Notes under the pieces: model-generated
What the model was told of the DNA's origin: nothing
The model's database searches: none
Seen by the model: only the letters and a program-made list of their open reading frames with translations
Made by a program: the position numbers and the translations under genes
In this document: positions 52,686 to 60,589 of the stretch, in pieces
How positions within the stretch are numbered: position 1 is the stretch's first letter
Layout: the number at the start of each line of letters is the position of its first letter
Assembly (NCBI GenBank): GCA_964291465.2
Contig: OZ219930.1
Span: 62,001-126,000, forward strand
DNA from: JAGWBJ01 sp964291465
GTDB lineage: Bacteria; Chloroflexota; Dehalococcoidia; Lucifugimonadales; JAGWBF01
DNA: 64,000 bases
Direction of reading: 5' to 3'

Positions 52686-53741
52686 ATGAGATTCGGCACC
52701 TTCACTTTCTCGGTCAGCCACGACCACAAGCGGGACCACGACGTCATCGACAACAGCATGCGGGAGGTGCTGCTGGCCGAGGAGATCGGAATGCACGCGG
52801 TATGGCTTACGGAGCACCACTTCGACGGCGGAGTGGCCTACGCGGACCCGGTGGTCTTCGGCGCGGCGGTGGCGGCCCGGACCCGGAAGGTGCGCATCGG
52901 GTTCGCGGTGGTGGAGATGGCCATGCACCATCCCGTGCGGCTGGCCGCGCAGACGGCCCTGCTGGACCACCTGAGCCACGGCCGGCTGACGGTGGGCATC
53001 GGAAGGGGCTCCGCCTACAACGAGTACGAGTACATCGGCTTCGGCCTGGCCATGGAGGATGCCCGGGACATGCTGCCCGAGGCCGAAGAGCTGCTGGTCA
53101 AGGCCTGGACGGGGGAGGACGTGCGCCACGAGGGGCGATTCTGGAAGGGGGCGTTCCCCATGCTCCGTCCCCAGCCCTACCAGAAGCCCCACCCTCCCAT
53201 CGTAAGGGCATGCATCTCCGACGGCTCCGCCATGGAGATGGCCTCCATAGGGCGTCCCATCCTCATAGGGATCGAGGCCGCCGACACGCTGAAAGACCGC
53301 CTGCAGAGGTACGGGGAGACGATGCTGGGAGCAGGCTTCAGCGAGAGCGAGGTGGAGGGGGCCCTGGACGAGACCTGGTGCCAGCGGGGGCTCTACGTGA
53401 CGGAGACGGACGAGGAGGCCGAGGAGCCGGCCAGGGTCCACCTGAAGCGGTATCGAGACTTCATCATGGAGGCCAGGGTCAAGTACAACCCAGGGTCCAT
53501 CCTCGCGCCCGACCCCAAGTCGCCGGTGAACCCCAACGCCGGGAAGGTCAGCGCCCGGGACCAGTACGAGCACGCCTTCCTGGCAGGCTCTCCGAAGAGG
53601 GTCGCGGAGCAGCTGGCGGAGCTGCGGGACGCGGGAGTCCGCAACCTGATGCTCAACGTGAACGTGGGCGAGATGCCCCAGGACAAGGTCGAAGCGTCGA
53701 TGAAGCTCTTCGGCGAGAAGGTCCTGCCAAAGTTTACCTAG
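52686..53741 (+). CDS. LLM-class flavin monooxygenase (luciferase alpha-like)
   Basis: This 351-residue protein starts MRFGTFTFSVSHDHKRDHD and has AVWLTEHHFDGG, the EHH region seen in FMNH2-dependent luciferase-type monooxygenases. It continues with IGFAVVEMAMHHPVRLAAQTALLDHLSHGRLTVGIGRG and the C-terminal SGSPK/AGSPKRVAEQLAELRDAGV segment. The start follows AAGGAGCGGG. It is the first of two tandem LLM genes that share little sequence. A reductase supplying FMNH2 is not adjacent. The substrate is unknown. Confidence 0.87.
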   Translation: MRFGTFTFSVSHDHKRDHDVIDNSMREVLLAEEIGMHAVWLTEHHFDGGVAYADPVVFGAAVAARTRKVRIGFAVVEMAMHHPVRLAAQTALLDHLSHGRLTVGIGRGSAYNEYEYIGFGLAMEDARDMLPEAEELLVKAWTGEDVRHEGRFWKGAFPMLRPQPYQKPHPPIVRACISDGSAMEMASIGRPILIGIEAADTLKDRLQRYGETMLGAGFSESEVEGALDETWCQRGLYVTETDEEAEEPARVHLKRYRDFIMEARVKYNPGSILAPDPKSPVNPNAGKVSARDQYEHAFLAGSPKRVAEQLAELRDAGVRNLMLNVNVGEMPQDKVEASMKLFGEKVLPKFT

Positions 53742-53812
53742 CAACTAACGCCGACAAGAGGCCGCCCGTCGGCACTTCATTTGGAGGCGGCACACCAGCG
53801 GAGGCGACACTC

Positions 53813-54811
53813 ATGGACGTTGGACTGTACCTGAAGGACTTCGTGGACTCGAGGGACCGGAGCACCTACCACCAGGTGGAAGACGCGGTGGACCTGCTGG
53901 GGCGGGCCAGGTCGTGGGGGTTCATGGGTGTGTACGCGCCCCAGCACTGGGTAGCCCACCCCAACATCTGGCTGGAGCCGATACCCCTGCTGGCCCGCAT
54001 GGTCCCTGCCACCGAGGGGCTGAAGCTCATCACCGGGATAATCCTGTTGCCCATGCACAACCCGGTGCACCTGGCCGAGCAGGTGATCAGCATCGACCAC
54101 ATAAGCAACGGCAGGTTCGTGCTGGGTGTGGGCCTGGGCTACCGCGAGACGGAGCTGGAGGCCACGGGCACCAACCGCCGGGAGCGGGTGGCCCGGTTCG
54201 AGGAGTCCCTGAAGCTGATGAGGATGCTCTGGTCGGGAGAACGGGTCAGCTTCGAGGGTGACTTCTGGCAGGTGCACGACGCCAAGGTCGCCATAACGCC
54301 GGTGCAGAAGCCCCACCCTCCCATCTGGGTCGCGGCCCAGAGCCGGCGGGCCACCCGCCGCGCCGCCATCATGGCCGACGCCTGCCTTCTGGGACCCCAG
54401 CAGGGCTGGAAGGACGTCAGCTACCTGGCACAGGTGTACAAGGAAGCGCTGGCGGAGGAGGGCAAGACAGGGCTCCTGGGGGCCAACCGGACCATAGCCA
54501 TCGCCAGGGACCGGGAGACCGCCTTCCGCGAGGCGAGGGAGGCGGCGGAGAAGAAGGCGGGCATGTACGGCGGCTGGAACATGCAGGAGCGGAACTCGGT
54601 GGACCTGGGGCTGTCGGGAGAGCGGGACCTAGCCGACTGGGCCATCGCGGGCAGCCCCCAGGAGTGCGCCGAGCAGATAGCCCGGGCCCACGACGAGGAC
54701 GGCGTGGGATACATCGGCCTGGGGTTCCTGAACCTGCCCGCGGAGCACTCGGCCAGGATCGAGTACCTGCAGCTCATCTCGGAAGAGGTGCTGCCGCTGC
54801 TGCCACAATAG
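53813..54811 (+). CDS. LLM-class flavin-dependent oxidoreductase
   Basis: This 332-residue luciferase-like protein has YLKDFVDSRDRSTYHQVED at the N-terminus and GFMGVYAPQHWVAHPNIWLEPIPLLARM. The core reads ILLPMHNPVHLAEQVISIDHISNGRFVLGVGLGYRETE, and a C-terminal AGSPQECAEQIARAHDEDGVGYIGLGFL follows. The start follows GGAGGCGAC. The gene lies 71 bases after the other LLM gene and just before a divergently controlled MarR regulator. MarR control of flavin oxidoreductases is common, but this gene points toward the regulator, so regulation is uncertain. Confidence 0.86.
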   Translation: MDVGLYLKDFVDSRDRSTYHQVEDAVDLLGRARSWGFMGVYAPQHWVAHPNIWLEPIPLLARMVPATEGLKLITGIILLPMHNPVHLAEQVISIDHISNGRFVLGVGLGYRETELEATGTNRRERVARFEESLKLMRMLWSGERVSFEGDFWQVHDAKVAITPVQKPHPPIWVAAQSRRATRRAAIMADACLLGPQQGWKDVSYLAQVYKEALAEEGKTGLLGANRTIAIARDRETAFREAREAAEKKAGMYGGWNMQERNSVDLGLSGERDLADWAIAGSPQECAEQIARAHDEDGVGYIGLGFLNLPAEHSARIEYLQLISEEVLPLLPQ

Positions 54812-54925
54812 GCGCCCTCGGCCGAGAACGCCTCGCCGACATGATTGCCCGGCGGCCCTCGGGCGGCTTGCCCGCCATTGGCTGCCTCCACGACCACAGG
54901 AGCCGCGACGGTTGTTCCGGAAGTA

Positions 54926-54955
54926 GTTGTGACCACAACCGCACCGTGCTATAGT
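54926..54955 (+). promoter_or_regulatory. Promoter and palindromic operator of the MarR gene
   Basis: TTGTGA (54927-54932) and TATAGT (54950-54955) are 17 bases apart. The palindrome GTTGTG-AC-CACAAC (54926-54939) covers the -35 box, the usual placement for MarR autorepression. The predicted start falls at or next to the ATG at 54962. Confidence 0.65.
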
Positions 54956-54961
54956 AGCTCC

Positions 54962-55414
54962 ATGAACAGGGACTTGGAGCCACACGTCATAGCCGCCTGG
55001 CAAGCGATGGCGAGGACGGTGGGGTCGCTCATGAAGTCGCTGGACGAGGAGCTCCAACGCACCCACGGCCTGACCCTGAGCTACTTCGACGTGCTGGAGG
55101 AGCTGAGCAACGCGCCGGGGGAGCGGGTGCGTATGCAGCAGCTCGCCGACGCGGTGATGCTGAGCCGCAGCGGGCTCACCCGCCTCATCGACCGGATGGT
55201 AACGGCGGGCCTGGTGCAACGGGAGCCGTTCCCGGCGGACCGCCGCGGCTACTACGCGCTGGCGACGGAGGAGGGCAAGCGACTATACCTCCGGGCCAGG
55301 CCGGTGAAGGCCCAGGCCATCCTACAACGCTTCGGGAGCCACCTGGACTACTCCGACCTGCTGGGGCTGAGCGGCGCCCTGCGCAAGGTGATGGTCGCCA
55401 ACGACCTGCTCTAG
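54962..55414 (+). CDS. MarR-family transcriptional regulator
   Basis: This 150-residue winged-helix regulator has helix alpha1 in AWQAMARTVGSLMKSLDEEL, then GLTLSYFDVLEELSNAPGERVRMQQLADAVMLSRSGLTRLIDRMVTAGLVQRE (recognition helix RSGLTRLIDRM), and the wing PFPADRRGYYALATEEG. MarR dimers sense phenolics or oxidants. The -10 box ends six bases before the ATG and there is no RBS, so it is probably translated from a leaderless mRNA. The palindrome over the -35 indicates autorepression. Confidence 0.88.
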   Translation: MNRDLEPHVIAAWQAMARTVGSLMKSLDEELQRTHGLTLSYFDVLEELSNAPGERVRMQQLADAVMLSRSGLTRLIDRMVTAGLVQREPFPADRRGYYALATEEGKRLYLRARPVKAQAILQRFGSHLDYSDLLGLSGALRKVMVANDLL

Positions 55415-55887
55415 GCCGCCCCCGTGAGAGGGAACCTCCACCGGGTCGCGGTCCTGGGGAAGTCTCCCTCGTCCCATGCCAGGACCTTGGTATGGGTCAG
55501 GCGGTACATCACGGGCCCGTCCCCGACGGCAGCCACGTCCACCCCGTACTTGGCCTCGTAGGCGCGGGCCGCCCGGCCTAGGCTCGCGGGGTCCCTCGCA
55601 GGGTCGAGCCTTCCGTGCATTACCACGACTTCGTCCCCGCTCTCCAGGTGGACGGCCGCCCTGGGGTCCCGTCGGGCGTTGCGAGACTTCAGGGACGCCC
55701 CATCGGTGAAGAAGCAGAAGCCCCCCTCGAACCAGAGCCCCCAGACGGGCACCACGTGGGGCGCGCCGTCGCGTCGGCTGGTCGCCAGCCAGTAGCTGCG
55801 GGCCCTGGACATCCTATCCACGACCCAGTCCCACGACAGGGGCGTAGCCTCGTGTCGCGGGTCCCTCAGGCCGTAGCTCTCGGGCAT
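55411..55887 (-). CDS. Pyridoxamine 5'-phosphate oxidase-fold protein (possibly F420-dependent)
   Basis: A 158-residue split-barrel protein. The core SRARSYWLATSRRDGAPHVVPVWGLWFEGGFCFFTDGASLKSRNARRDPRAAVHLESGDEVVVMHGRL matches PPOX/FDOR-type proteins, whose actinobacterial and Chloroflexota members use F420 or FMN. The start at 55887 was chosen at MPESYG; a longer reading (MGAGMLPA, start 55926) is possible and neither has a clear RBS. It overlaps the MarR stop by four bases on the opposite strand. Together with four LLM genes it makes F420 metabolism a reasonable guess. Confidence 0.8.
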   Translation of the reverse strand: MPESYGLRDPRHEATPLSWDWVVDRMSRARSYWLATSRRDGAPHVVPVWGLWFEGGFCFFTDGASLKSRNARRDPRAAVHLESGDEVVVMHGRLDPARDPASLGRAARAYEAKYGVDVAAVGDGPVMYRLTHTKVLAWDEGDFPRTATRWRFPLTGAA

Positions 55888-56055
55888 GGACGGACGGTCC
55901 GGGGCGGGCAACATGCCGGCGCCCATGATAGGCCGTGCGAGCGGCCCGGTCAACGGGCAACGGGGCTCCTGGGCCTTCGTTGACACGCCCCAGCCCTGCA
56001 CGTATGATTGCCCAGCCGAAGCCCACCCTCCGCCGAGGCCCGGAAAGGAGACGGG

Positions 56056-57243
56056 ATGGAGTCTACGATACCCCTGCTGAGCGTTCTCGATTACGAGGCC
56101 CGGGCCAGCGAAATCATTCCCAGCGCCCTGTTCAACAGGTGGTTCGGCGCCTACGGGGCCCCCGACTGGATTACCAACACCAACAACCTGGACGCCATCC
56201 AGGCCACCAAGCTGAGGCCCCGGGTATTGGCCGGGATCGGCAAGAGGGAGTTGTCGACCCGGGTCCTGGGCCAGGAGATCGCGCTCCCGGTGATGCTGGC
56301 CCCCTCGGGGTTCCACCAACGGGCCCACCCCGACGGCGAGCTGGCGTCGGTGAGGGCCGCGGGGTCCATGGGCACGGTCATGTGCCTCAGCACGGCGTCC
56401 ACCTACAGCATCGAAGAGGTGGCCCAGGCGTCCACGGGCCCCATCTGGTTCCAGCTCTACTTCCTGCGGCAGCGGGAGGTGACGGAGACCCTGGTGCGGC
56501 GGGCCGAGGATGCCGGGTACACCGGCCTGGTGGTCACGGTGGACAACCTGCCGGCGCGGTCCAGGGAGCGGGACACCCGCTACGCCTACCAGGTGCCCGC
56601 CGAGCGGGTCCTGAAGAACTTCGAGGGGACGGACCTCTGGGACTCGCCAAGCAGGTACGCCATGCACGACAGCTACGAGATGGCCATTGCCTGGTCCGAC
56701 ATGGAGTGGCTGCGCAGCATCACCTCCATGCCCATGGTGATCAAGGGAATCCAGACGGCGGAGGACGCCCGGCTGTGCGTGGAGCACGGCATGGACGGCC
56801 TCATCGTCTCCAACCACGGCGGACACTCCCTGGAGGGGTCGACGGGCAGCATGGAGATGCTGCCGGAGATCGCCGACGCCGTTGGCGGCAGCATCGAGGT
56901 GTACATGGACGGCGGCATCCGGCGAGGCGCCGACGTGGTCAAGGCGCTGGCCCTGGGCGCCCGGGCCGTGTTTATAGGCAGGCCCATCTTCTGGGGCCTC
57001 GCCATCGACGGGGAGGCGGGGATGCGCCACGTCCTGGAGATATTCAGGGACGAGCTGGACATAGCGATGGGCCTGTGCGGCGCCGCCTCGGCGGCCCACG
57101 TGGACCGGGACCTGGTCGTTCCCGCGGGGGCCGGGCCCGGCGACCCGGTGGACAGGCTGGAGCGGCTCGCCGGGCTGGTGGACCGCGGCTATCTCACCCG
57201 ACAGGAGTTCGACGCCCAGAAGGCCCGGATACTGGGCCCCTAG
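56056..57243 (+). CDS. FMN-dependent 2-hydroxyacid oxidase with C-terminal SHOCT domain
   Basis: This 395-residue protein has a TIM-barrel core like glycolate oxidase (LARDYEARA start, MLAPSGFHQRAHPDGELASVRAAGSMGTVMCLSTAST, K in MVIKGIQTAED, catalytic H254 in SNHGGHSLEG). Two oddities: the Arg that normally follows the His by three residues and binds the substrate carboxylate is H257, and the C-terminus adds DPVDRLERLAGLVDRGYLTRQEFDAQKARILG, a clear SHOCT domain. The Arg change implies a substrate other than a plain 2-hydroxyacid. The start follows AAAGGAG. It diverges from the PPOX gene. Confidence 0.85.
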   Translation: MESTIPLLSVLDYEARASEIIPSALFNRWFGAYGAPDWITNTNNLDAIQATKLRPRVLAGIGKRELSTRVLGQEIALPVMLAPSGFHQRAHPDGELASVRAAGSMGTVMCLSTASTYSIEEVAQASTGPIWFQLYFLRQREVTETLVRRAEDAGYTGLVVTVDNLPARSRERDTRYAYQVPAERVLKNFEGTDLWDSPSRYAMHDSYEMAIAWSDMEWLRSITSMPMVIKGIQTAEDARLCVEHGMDGLIVSNHGGHSLEGSTGSMEMLPEIADAVGGSIEVYMDGGIRRGADVVKALALGARAVFIGRPIFWGLAIDGEAGMRHVLEIFRDELDIAMGLCGAASAAHVDRDLVVPAGAGPGDPVDRLERLAGLVDRGYLTRQEFDAQKARILGP

Positions 57244-57284
57244 CCCCCCCGGAGAGCACACCTGACCGGGAGCGGCAAAGCCCA

Positions 57285-57313
57285 TTGGCGGCAGGCACGG
57301 TTTGTGTTATGTT
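57285..57313 (+). promoter_or_regulatory. Tentative promoter of the CMD gene
   Basis: TTGGCG (57285-57290) and TATGTT (57308-57313) are 17 bases apart, 79 bases before the ATG at 57392. Each box matches the consensus in 4 of 6 bases. Confidence 0.4.
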
Positions 57314-57337
57314 TATCCCCGGCCAAGGATAGGGACG

Positions 57338-57371
57338 CCGGATTCTTTCAAGACCCGGATTCTTTCGAGAC
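57338..57371 (+). repeat. Two tandem 17-bp repeats in a leader
   Basis: CCGGATTCTTTCAAGAC (57338-57354) is followed directly by CCGGATTCTTTCGAGAC (57355-57371), one mismatch. They lie in the 5' leader of the CMD gene, just before its GGAGGA RBS. Confidence 0.7.
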
Positions 57372-57391
57372 AAGGGAGGAACTGAGGAAAT

Positions 57392-58216
57392 ATGCCCACT
57401 CTGGACGAGCGGTTTCAAGAAGGCATCTCGATGCGGACGCGCCTGGGCGGCGGGGAAGGCAGGGTGTTCAGGGGCTCGGTGCCCGCTGCCTACGAGCTGG
57501 CCCCCGACCTGTACAGGATCACCACCGAGTGCCTGTACGGCTCCATCTGGAACCGGCCTGGCCTGAGCATGAAGCACCGGGCCGTGGGCACACTCTCGGC
57601 GGTGGTCGTCCTGCGCAGCGAAGCGCAGATCAGGGCCCACCTCAGGACGGCCCTCAACGTCGGCCTGACCCCCCAGGAGATCGTCGAGATACTCATGCAG
57701 TGCACCTTCTACGCGGGCATCTCCAGCGGCTACAACGCCCTGCTGGTGGCCAAGGAGGTGTTCGAAGAGGAAAACATCCACTACGTGGGAGAGTCGAGCT
57801 ACGACAAGACCATCACTCCCGAAGAGCTCTATGAAATGGGCCTGGCCAAGCACCGGGAGCTGAACCCCGACGTCTTCGGCTACTACACGGTGGACCCGAC
57901 CTCGGAGGAGCACGACCTGGACCTCCTGATGAACGAGTACCTGTGGGGAGCCATCTGGACCCGGCCCCACCTGGACATCAAGAGCCGCATCATCTGCGCC
58001 CTGTCGGTGCAGGTGGGCGAGGGCCGGTACGACCAGTGGGTCCGCCGCACCATCGAGGGCGGCCTCCGCAACGGGATAACCAGGGGGGAGGTGCTGGAGC
58101 TGTTCATGCACCTGGCCTTCTTCGTGGGCATCCTGGCCGCCCGCTCGGCCATGAACATCGCCAACACGGTGTTCAGGTCGCCGGAGTTCTCCCAGGAGGG
58201 CAGCCCCAGCCTCTAG
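57392..58216 (+). CDS. Double carboxymuconolactone decarboxylase (CMD) domain protein
   Basis: This 274-residue protein has two CMD/AhpD-fold repeats: residues about 40-130 (LYGSIWNRPGLSMKHRAVGTLSAVVVL, QIRAHLRTALNVGLTPQEIVEILMQ) and about 180-265 (YLWGAIWTRPHLDIKSRIICALSVQ, WVRRTIEGGLRNGITRGEVLELFMH). Neither repeat has the AhpD CxxC, so peroxidase chemistry is unlikely. It is more like the CMD lyases or a two-domain fusion of unknown substrate. A GGAGGAA RBS precedes the ATG. Both its 5' leader and 3' flank hold 17-bp tandem repeats. Confidence 0.85.
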   Translation: MPTLDERFQEGISMRTRLGGGEGRVFRGSVPAAYELAPDLYRITTECLYGSIWNRPGLSMKHRAVGTLSAVVVLRSEAQIRAHLRTALNVGLTPQEIVEILMQCTFYAGISSGYNALLVAKEVFEEENIHYVGESSYDKTITPEELYEMGLAKHRELNPDVFGYYTVDPTSEEHDLDLLMNEYLWGAIWTRPHLDIKSRIICALSVQVGEGRYDQWVRRTIEGGLRNGITRGEVLELFMHLAFFVGILAARSAMNIANTVFRSPEFSQEGSPSL

Positions 58217-58223
58217 GCGGCCG

Positions 58224-58308
58224 GCCCGTGATGCCCAGCAGCCCGTGATACCCAGTAGCCCGTGATACCCAGTAGCCCGTGATACCCAGTAGCCCGTGAT
58301 ACCCAGTA
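58224..58308. repeat. Five tandem 17-bp repeats
   Basis: The unit GCCCGTGATACCCAGTA begins at 58224, 58241, 58258, 58275 and 58292; the first copy has two differences and the others are identical. There are no unique spacers, so it is a simple VNTR-like array and not CRISPR. It ends 60 bases before the chosen start of the phosphatase gene. Confidence 0.85.
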
Positions 58309-58367
58309 GAAGGACCCCCATCCGCGCCTGGAGGTACGCCCGCGCCCTGGGGAGGCCCGGCCCCGAC

Positions 58368-58811
58368 ATGGCATGGGTCGCGGACGACCTGGCGGTCTCC
58401 GGGAGCCTCCATCCCCGCCACTTCCCCCAGCTATCGGACCTGGGCGTCACCGCCGTCGTGGACATGCGCCAGGAGGGCAGCGACGACCCGGAGCTGCTGG
58501 CCCGCCACGGCATCGGCTTCCTCCACCTGCCCGTGAGGAACATGCACCCGCCTACCCAGGAGCAGCTCCAACAGGGCGCCCGGTGGGTGCTGGACGAGCT
58601 TGGAGAGGGCGGAAAGGCCCTGGTCCACTGCAAGGACGGCATCGGCCGCAGCGTCTCCCTGGCCGCCTGCGTCCTCATGACCCGGGGTTACGACATGGAC
58701 TCGGCTCTGGCCGTCATAAGGAGCGTGCGCTGGGGCGTGGCCCTGCGGCGCCGGCAGCGGGAGGCACTGAGGGAGTTCGAGCGGGGCCTCGGGACCCTCC
58801 CGGAGAGCTAG
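58368..58811 (+). CDS. Dual-specificity-type protein phosphatase
   Basis: This 147-residue protein has the cysteine phosphatase loop VHCKDGIGRSV (C-x5-R) with a general acid probably in the PVRNMHPPTQEQ region. The N-terminal AWVADDLAVSGSLHPRHFPQLSDLGVTAVVDMRQEG is typical of dual-specificity phosphatases. It should dephosphorylate Tyr, Ser/Thr or small phosphoesters. The start is uncertain: ATG 58368 has GGGGAGG 12 bases upstream, while a GTG at 58296 inside the tandem repeats would add 24 residues. It converges with the Rieske gene. Confidence 0.85.
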   Translation: MAWVADDLAVSGSLHPRHFPQLSDLGVTAVVDMRQEGSDDPELLARHGIGFLHLPVRNMHPPTQEQLQQGARWVLDELGEGGKALVHCKDGIGRSVSLAACVLMTRGYDMDSALAVIRSVRWGVALRRRQREALREFERGLGTLPES

Positions 58812-58833
58812 GCCCCCAAGCCGGCGCACGGCC

Positions 58834-59157
58834 CTAGGAGGCGGGCGGACCGACCAGGACGTCGTCGCCCTCGACCCGCACCTGGTAGACCGTCAGGTCC
58901 TCGGAGGCCGGGGGGGTCAGGCACTCGCCGTTGCTGACCCGGAAGAGGCTGCTGTGGAGGGGGCACTCCACGACCTCGCCATACAGGTCTCCCTCGGAGA
59001 GGGCGGCGCCCGAGTGGGGACACAACTCGTCCACCGCGTGGTAGGCGCCGTTGACGTTGACCAGCAGGATGCGCTCGAACCGGCCAAGCTCCACGAGCAT
59101 CATCCTGCCCGGCGGCAACTGGTCCGTCTTGGCAACCACCACGAACTCCTCCGGCAT
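58834..59157 (-). CDS. Rieske [2Fe-2S] ferredoxin
   Basis: This 107-residue Rieske protein has the cluster ligands in CPHSG (C-x-H) and CPLHSS (C-x2-H), 15-17 residues apart. It is a soluble stand-alone domain of the dioxygenase-ferredoxin or NirD-like kind, with no anchor, and would shuttle electrons to an oxygenase or sense redox. No Rieske oxygenase alpha subunit lies adjacent; the nearest candidates are flavin oxygenases. It ends 22 bases after the convergent phosphatase. Confidence 0.9.
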   Translation of the reverse strand: MPEEFVVVAKTDQLPPGRMMLVELGRFERILLVNVNGAYHAVDELCPHSGAALSEGDLYGEVVECPLHSSLFRVSNGECLTPPASEDLTVYQVRVEGDDVLVGPPAS

Positions 59158-59220
59158 GCACGCCCCCGATTCCGCCCCGGTCCCGCCCGGCTTTGCATGA
59201 GGCCTGGGCCGGGGCAGCGC

Positions 59221-59559
59221 TTACAGCTCCATGCTGACCACCACCGCCGCGTTGGCCATGATGGTCACGTCGGAGCCGTCCTCACTGGGTATGTCCAGCC
59301 CGCCCTTCACCACCTGGATGCGCCGCTCGCCATAGGGGAGGACGCTCAGGACGGCGTCGCCATCGACCGAGTCGGGCCGGGCCACGGCGATGGTCACGTC
59401 GACCTGCATGGCCTCGGGACCTTTGCCCACGGCCCGGGGGAAGGAGAGGCTGTTGTGCCACAGGGCGTTGGCCACGGCCCTCCGGGCGGCCTTGGTGTAG
59501 TCTCCGCCGTGCAGGTCCACACCCACACCCATCTCGATTATGCATCGCTTCAGCGCCAC
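59221..59559 (-). CDS. Lin0512 family protein
   Basis: This 112-residue protein matches the Lin0512 family: CIIEMGVGVDLHGGDYTKAARRAVANALWHNSL at the N-terminus, then DVTIAVARP and PYGERRIQVVKGGLDIP. The family is uncharacterised and often found in anaerobes and marine bacteria. The start is GTG 59559, with GGAGG six bases upstream. It lies 63 bases upstream of the Rieske gene on the same strand and may be cotranscribed with it. Confidence 0.8.
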   Translation of the reverse strand: MALKRCIIEMGVGVDLHGGDYTKAARRAVANALWHNSLSFPRAVGKGPEAMQVDVTIAVARPDSVDGDAVLSVLPYGERRIQVVKGGLDIPSEDGSDVTIMANAAVVVSMEL

Positions 59560-59673
59560 CGCTCGCCTCCATTGACTTCAGGCTGCCAACATTACACACG
59601 ACGTCCAGTCCCCAGTCAACAGACCCGCGGCCGGGCCGCGGTCCCTTGCCGGGGTCGGCGGCAGCAGTCCAGA

Positions 59674-59696
59674 TTCGTTCCCCCTTATGGAACGAA
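59674..59696. promoter_or_regulatory. Perfect 8-bp inverted repeat
   Basis: TTCGTTCC (59674-59681) and GGAACGAA (59689-59696) flank a 7-base spacer. It lies about 100 bases before the coiled-coil gene and could be an operator or a leader hairpin. Confidence 0.45.
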
Positions 59697-59797
59697 CAAG
59701 GGTGGAATCGGCCCCAGGCGCGAAACCCTCCATGTCCCTCTGACAGTGTATACTGGGGTTATAGAAGCGACGAGGAGCAGAAAGTAGGGACCAGCCG

Positions 59798-60022
59798 ATG
59801 GCCACAGAGCGACTGGACCGAATTGAGGGGCAGCTTGCCCAGGTCGCCACGCTCCTGGTGGAGATGGCCACGAACCAAGCGGCGTTGCAGCAGCAACAGC
59901 AGCGGTTCTCGGAGCAGCAGGAGCGCATGGCGGAGGAGTTGGCAGAATACCGGCGCGACGCCCGGCAAATCCAGCGCATCTGTCTCCGGTTGGCCCGCGA
60001 TCATGACTGGCCCGAAGAGTAG
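59798..60022 (+). CDS. Small coiled-coil protein
   Basis: This 74-residue protein is nearly all predicted helix with heptad spacing (RLDRIEGQLAQVATLLVEMATN, then a Gln-rich stretch QQQQQRF and EQQERMAEELAEYRRDARQIQRI). It should form a short coiled-coil. No signal or membrane segment is present. A weak -10 (TATACT at 59749-59754) precedes it. It is probably translated but the family is unknown; similar short coiled-coil proteins with RIEGQLAQ starts are common in Chloroflexota. Confidence 0.6.
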   Translation: MATERLDRIEGQLAQVATLLVEMATNQAALQQQQQRFSEQQERMAEELAEYRRDARQIQRICLRLARDHDWPEE

Positions 60023-60589
60023 GTTGTGCCGTTGGATGGACTCGGCAACGGTCAAGCTGCACTTGGACCGCGTCGGAGACTTCCTAAAAGGCACTGCGGG
60101 ACACGGAGCTGGATGGGGCCATCGATCCCGAAGCGTGAGAGAAGGCGTGGCCGTCGGCCGGAGCCCCAGGCTTAGCCGTCAGCTCGCCTAGGGGAGCCGT
60201 TCCCCGTCCATCCCTCGCATCACCCCCTGTTGAGTCCCTGGGCCGGGTCGTTGCGCCGTGCCTGTCCTTCTCCCCGCCACGACGTAGGTCTCCGCTAGAT
60301 CCCAAGGATTTGGATCCCCGCTCTCGCGAGTATGACGTCCCTGCAACGGTCTTCGCAGGCGGGCATGCACCTACCCCCACCCCTGGGTCCCGGCCTTCGC
60401 CGGGACGACGGCGGTGCCCATCGGGACGACGCGGCGGCGATTCGTCGCCCACCGCCGGGGCGCGTCCGAGGCGGAATCCGGCGTGGGGCGGGTTGCATAT
60501 TTGACTGAATTGCCCGAACATAGCAGGCTGTACGTCAAAGTGCCGGACCGGACCGAGGCCGCCGAGTCTTGACGAGAGGAGCCGTGCCC
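60023..60589. other. Gene-free stretch, repeat-rich
   Basis: No convincing coding region was found on either strand in these 567 bases. Short open frames exist but lack family motifs and RBS. The middle and right part holds REP-like palindromes (see 60310-60405). The first 160 bases look like decayed or non-coding sequence. Confidence 0.5.
60310..60405. repeat. REP-like intergenic palindromes
   Basis: Two motifs of the common REP type: GATCCCCGCTCTCGCGAGTA (60313-60332) and the inverted repeat TCCCGGC-CTTC-GCCGGGA (60388-60405). Both read as the widespread CCCGCnTTCGCGGG-type repeats that translate as AKAG or ESGD words in spurious frames. Confidence 0.65.

Noticed and set aside
55411..57285. 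A 624-residue protein on the minus strand
   Set aside because: Only the last 158 residues are a real PPOX-fold protein; the rest is antisense to the hydroxyacid oxidase.
58224..58308. Possible CRISPR array
   Set aside because: The 17-bp units abut with no unique spacers, and no cas gene is in the window.
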